This document shows positions 59,847 through 64,000 of a stretch of 64,000 nucleotides of DNA, one piece after another (the first letter of the stretch is position 1; each line of letters begins with the position of its first letter). The position numbers and the translations under genes were made by a program. This DNA is from Gibbula magus (lineage: Eukaryota > Mollusca > Gastropoda > Trochida > Trochidae): NCBI GenBank assembly GCA_936450465.1, contig OW388291.1:33332656-33396655 (forward strand), read 5' to 3'. The notes under the pieces are model-generated. The model worked only from the letters and a program-made list of their open reading frames with translations, searched no databases and had not been told where the DNA came from.

Positions 59847-60400
59847 TTACAATATACTTGTTCTCAGAACCTACAGATAGGATCCCAGACCTGTAACTTA
59901 CACTTGCTAACACGATACGCTTCCTTATTAACATTCTAATGATCTGACACATTTGATTTACAATCTGTTAACGTAGGAATTTATCCTTAGACCTAACAAT
60001 ATTGAACTCTTCCGTCAAGCTGATCAAGGTGTCTAAAATTTGTTTTAATCTGAAATTGGACTGACGTCAACCAGCCGGAAATTTTATCTATATTTAAACA
60101 AGTACAAAGTGGCCCTGAAGTATTGATTATGAATTGTTCCAATGTACTTGTCCTAGGAGCCTCAGAGTGGAGCTCAGACCTGTTACACGTACATATGTAC
60201 CAATATTGACTAATGCGGATATGCTTCCTTAATAACATTATAATGACCTGAAACATAAGATGTTAAATCCCTTAATGTGGGAGTTTATCCTAAGATTTAA
60301 GACCTCAGGCAATATTAATTTGTCCGTCAACCTGATCAAGATGTCTCACATTTATTTCAATCTTAAATTGGACTAAATGAAAGGTTATCTATATTTGACA
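59847..60400 (+). repeat. tandem duplication, unit about 290 bp, two diverged copies
   Basis: Copy 1 (about 59847-60110) and copy 2 (about 60135-60400) share colinear blocks: CAGACCTGT, GCTTCCTTA..AACAT, TTTATCCT, CGTCAA.CTGATCAAG.TGTCT, AATTGGACT and TATCTATATTT. Noncoding. Confidence 0.75.
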
Positions 60401-61479
60401 TACTGACATGATTCCGGAATATAATGCTTGATAGAATCAATGAGATACCAGAGGAGGAATTCGCTACATTTATTTTGCACACGTATATTGAACCTGGAGC
60501 GGTATTCAGATAAGCTTTGAGCTTGTTTACCAATCCGGTTCTTCTAGAAAAGAAATAAATGTTTAAACCTTATATTGAACCTTATTTTGCTTCGTCTGCT
60601 TACCAATAGCTGTGACTACATTTATAATATAAATCAAAGTCATGAACATGATTTACTTGGTATAAAAGAAAATGTATCAACTGACTTGAACCTAATTCTT
60701 TCCAAGTTCATTATACAAACATGCAAACTGAAAAAGGAGTAGGTATTCCTCAAGCATCTCAAAAAATGAATTAGAAATAGAAATGACATAAAAAGAACAA
60801 TGTTATTTATAGTTGTGAACAGAGTACCTTTTTTACACAGAGGCTCTCTGTTCAAGGCTCCAGATTAACTGAATCTTCTGTTTTATTATTTTGTTGTTGT
60901 TTTATTTATTTAGTCTCACTATGGCTATATTTTATCCTTTCTATGAGTCAATAGTTGGTACAGATAGATGGATATTTATAAAGATGAATCATTCTTTATT
61001 CAGGTGTATTTAGACCATTGCCCCAGTATACATTTGGCATCACATTTGGCACTGCTTATTTGCATAAAATACATCGGTGTTGTCTATTGATATCAAAGTT
61101 ATTTGTTTAGAGAGGAATATGTATGACAGTTCACAGGCATGTGTATTACGTGCAAAGATGGTTATAGGCAGAACATATTTTAAAAAAGGTATTCATTCTC
61201 AATGTGAACACCTGGGGCATAATCTGAGATTCATTGGCTTATTTATATATCTACCAGTTTCAATATTACGAAACTGCATATGTGACATACGGCATTTTTT
61301 TAAACATCTATATAGCTTAAATATATCTCAACCATGAATAAGTTTTTATGTAGTGAATATGAAAACGTTTTGGAGCTTAATGTTAATCCTGCCAACCTTG
61401 TAAATAGATATTTTGTGTCCTAGACATGAATTCACCAATACTTTACTGACGACCATACTAGTCAATAGAAACCGAAGTT
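60401..61479. other. noncoding, nothing recognised
   Basis: AT-rich. Open frames at 60640-60855 (minus) and 61077-61337 (plus) lack recognisable domains. Confidence 0.45.
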
Positions 61480-61790
61480 TTGAGGCCCAATTAATTTTGC
61501 CACGAGAACGATGCAGCAACATTTTATTATAACAGTTTCGGTAAAGTGAGATACCGACATGCTTCAGAGCCTAGGTCAATACTTAATACAGCGTTTGTGA
61601 GCATGAATAAATAATGAATATCTGCCATATTCGACTCGAACATCTTGATTGGAAGTAGGTGATTTGACACCAAGTATTTACCAGCAAAGGACTAAACCTT
61701 CTCAACATTAGAACTTATATCGGAACTAACCCCCAAACTTCAGCTCCATACATTAAAATTGGGGAAATTTTATTATAGAAAACGTTACAA
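61480..61790 (-). pseudogene. LINE ORF2 internal fragment
   Basis: Minus-strand frames contain an M-Y-G-A-E-V-W-G-like stretch (about 61760, frame broken) and LGVKSPTSNQDVRVEYGRYS followed by LFIHAHKRCIKY. These resemble the LYGSEVWG and LGV...GELGRYPL segments downstream of LINE reverse transcriptases. Stops and frameshifts are present. It lies upstream, in LINE order, of the part preserved at 50400-51420, though I cannot say it is the same family. Confidence 0.6.
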
Positions 61791-62485
61791 AATATGTTCA
61801 ACAATTATCTTCATCTCTAAGAGGCTTAATTATCCCCAATTAATGTCTCAGGGATTCTGGAAAATAAAAGCTGTCAATTAAAAAATAATAAAATAGGAGA
61901 TCTGAACAATTCCTGAATGGACGTAAAGAAGTTCCGTCAACAAATCACACTGCATGGTACATTTAGAAAAAAATGCATTTCCAATGACAATTATTAAAAA
62001 AAACTGTATTACACTGCACATCTTAGCCCGTTTTAATATGAATATTGGTTCAGCATCTTCATTAGCAATAGGTTGTGGTATAAACCTTGGCAGTTCCTTG
62101 TCTCATAAGTGAATACTGTTCCTCGGTTGGAAGTCTACGACCCTGAACGCTGACATTGGATAAGGACACGGGCTCGGGACAAGAAATAACTCAAATCAAA
62201 TTTACATCGTCTTGCGTGTTTGACTGATCGTATATACGTAGTCGTACCAACCGGTAGTTCCCAGTTTTATAGTAAGTGTGTGCATATATATAACTATCTA
62301 GGTTATCTTACTTTCCCGGTAGAGTTGGCCTCCCTCAAAAAGGATCCGTGAAATTGTTGCACCGTTGACTAAATTGCTGACTATCGTGCGCACAGGAATT
62401 TGAGGATACCCAAGATCTCAATGTAAACAATGTATATAAAAGTATCCACGCCCCCTCTATACAATAGGCTAAAGGAGCGACACCC

Positions 62486-62495
62486 GCCATCTTGG
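62486..62495. promoter_or_regulatory. YY1-like motif (left TIR)
   Basis: GCCATCTTGG is the complement of CCAAGATGGC, close to the YY1 consensus. The mirror copy is at 63861-63870. Function is inferred from motif only. Confidence 0.4.
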
Positions 62496-62724
62496 CAACT
62501 CTTGGTTGCGTTTTCGCACCTCTCGACTCGACCACATTCGTGGCTTATATTTCAAAACATACACAACGACATATCACGAAACTTACCGCCGATCCTTTAT
62601 TAGGTTTCATACTAATTGGAAATGGGCAACTTTGTGTTAACTTACTTACTTTTCGGCCCAAATTACGCTGCTAAGTCGATTCTACCTGCAAACAACATCG
62701 AATTACAACTCGCTCAGACGGAAG

Positions 62725-62732
62725 TGACGTCA
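62725..62732. promoter_or_regulatory. CRE-like site (left TIR)
   Basis: A full TGACGTCA palindrome directly preceded by CGGAAG, an ETS-like motif, giving the ETS-CRE arrangement of many animal core promoters. The mirror copy lies at 63624-63631, where the ETS-like part has one change (CAGAAG). Confidence 0.45.
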
Positions 62733-64000
62733 CTATACTGACTTGAATACACTCTCTCTCAGCTATATTTAGATACAAAGCATGGTCATGCAACTGTGTA
62801 AACATGTTGGTTTTTACACCGGGGCAAGCGACCATAACTTTTGCTACAGATATTGGAATAATTGCCATAATTTGTTGGTCTTATCTCAATAATAAGTACA
62901 TTAAACAAGCAATAGTTTGCATATTCTCAGGACATTTAGAAACGTTGTTTATAAAGTAATCGTCACATTCAGTTATGTGGGACAAGGGTAATTTGCAAGA
63001 GAAGCACGTGCATCACATGCATCACATGGGTTGTTATGGCGACGTTAACATTAGCAGTGTTATTTTTGCTTGGAAATATGAAACCTCGTTACGCTTCTAA
63101 AAAAACACCGACATAATGACAACAAACAACAAAATATAGTGATATGCCAACACTCCTGATAATAACTAATACAAATGAAGTTATACATATAATGATTATC
63201 TAAATGACAAGAAATACTCAAATAGAAAATATAATTTTTGAAAGGATTTTTATATGTGATGATGATATGTTATTGTCAGTATTACCTTTATTATTTCAAG
63301 GACATAAACGAGAAGAGACTGATTCATCTTTTGTTAGCAAATTAATTTGTTCCTTAGTTTGAAATTTAAATTATTTGAATAGGGATATTCTAATTTATAC
63401 AAAGAATTTGTTATCCATATTTCATTCATAACTTACATAAGGAAAGGTGTCTTTCTGTCTGCTGTAAAAATAAAGTTAGATAAATTGGTTTAGGCTAAAC
63501 TTAAAAAGTAGGTGTTGAGATGCAATGTTATGGTCGCTTGCCCCGGTAACATGTTTACACAGTTGCATGACCATGCTTTGTATCTAAATATAGCTGAGAG
63601 AGAGTGTATTCAAGTCAGTATAGTGACGTCACTTCTGTCTGAGCGAGTTGTAATTCGATGTTGTTTGCAGGTAGAATCGACTTAGCAGCGTAATTTGGGC
63701 CGAAAAGTAAGTAAGTTAACACAAAGTTGCCCATGTCCAATTAGTATGAAACCTAATAAAGGATCGGCGGTAAGTTTCGTGATATGTCGTTGTGTATGTT
63801 TTGAAATATAAGCCACGAATGTGGTCGAGTCGAGAGGTGCGAAAACGCAACCAAGAGTTGCCAAGATGGCGGGTGTCGCTCCTTTAGCCTATTGTATAGA
63901 GGGGGCGTGGATACTTGTATATACATTGTTTACATTGAGATCTTGGGTATCCTCAAATTCCTGTGATCGTGCGTTGATGATAAGGATGATGACTATAAAT

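Larger units (their letters stand above)
62391..63965. mobile_element. non-autonomous DNA transposon with TIRs of about 440 bp
   Basis: Left arm 62391-62838 and right arm 63527-63965 are reverse complements. By eye they differ by three substitutions and one 12-nt insertion (near 62807-62818). The outer ends read CACAGGAATTTGAGGATACC. The perfect 8-bp target duplication fits hAT-type or P-type elements; the class is not proved. The 688-bp spacer is AT-rich without a transposase. Each arm holds a TATA-like TATATAAAAG/TATATACAAG, a YY1-like GCCATCTTGG, and TGACGTCA. The matching 60-codon frames in both arms start at a TTG and are a by-product of arm identity. Confidence 0.9.
62383..63973. repeat. 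8-bp target-site duplication flanking a transposon
   Basis: ATCGTGCG occurs at 62383-62390 and 63966-63973, exactly abutting the outer ends of the long inverted repeats (CACAGG... and ...CCTGTG). Confidence 0.9.

Noticed and set aside
62492..63864. Matching 60-residue frames in both arms as a conserved small protein
   Set aside because: Both start at TTG rather than ATG and their identity simply follows from the near-identical inverted repeats.

Overview
This window looks like repeat-rich, AT-rich noncoding DNA from an animal genome, most likely a mollusc and perhaps a gastropod. The evidence is indirect: tRNA-derived SINEs, one with a tail resembling the 'TTTAACGCCGC' tails I associate with gastropod repeats, plus Tc1-like elements, Penelope-like remnants and one Ty3/gypsy element. 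I recognise no intact host protein gene, tRNA gene or rRNA gene. The only long open reading frame is the Gag-Pol frame of the gypsy element at 25676-29641. Most other short open frames lie in unrelated sequence or microsatellites and look like chance.

Layout. Positions 1-8400 are unique-looking AT-rich DNA with a perfect palindrome (345-393), a SINE scrap (1310-1475), a fold-back repeat (2364-2500), a decayed Tc1-like transposon with 30-bp terminal inverted repeats (3032-4207), and a local direct duplication (7330-7615 and 8063-8290).

Positions 8400-53690 are dominated by a large, diverged direct segmental duplication. Copy A runs about 8400-35190 and copy B about 36160-53690. The copies stay colinear but differ by many insertions. 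Each copy is itself made of two older, weakly similar sub-units of roughly 6 kb, so the locus is a nested four-unit array (A1, A2, B1, B2). Penelope-like endonuclease remnants at the same place in A and B predate the A/B duplication. The second Tc1-like element (13232-14037) and a 10.3-kb block (24020-34300) are present only in A. A 1-kb insertion (37185-38215), a broken gypsy integrase (45420-46090) and a LINE carrying a SINE (50400-51420) are present only in B.

The 10.3-kb A-specific block holds the intact gypsy element (25463-30117: 181-bp LTRs, 5-bp target duplication, primer-binding site, polypurine tract), a fold-back repeat, and a 2.46-kb element with inverted ends at TTAA sites (30703-33160). 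A 0.32-kb relative of the latter lies at 52519-52845.

Positions 53690-64000 carry scattered repeats, a tandem 290-bp duplication, a LINE scrap, and at 62391-63965 a well-defined transposon with inverted repeats of about 440 bp, flanked by a perfect 8-bp target duplication. Its arms carry promoter-like CRE, YY1-like and TATA-like motifs. All similarity statements come from reading the sequence by eye; no search or alignment program was run.
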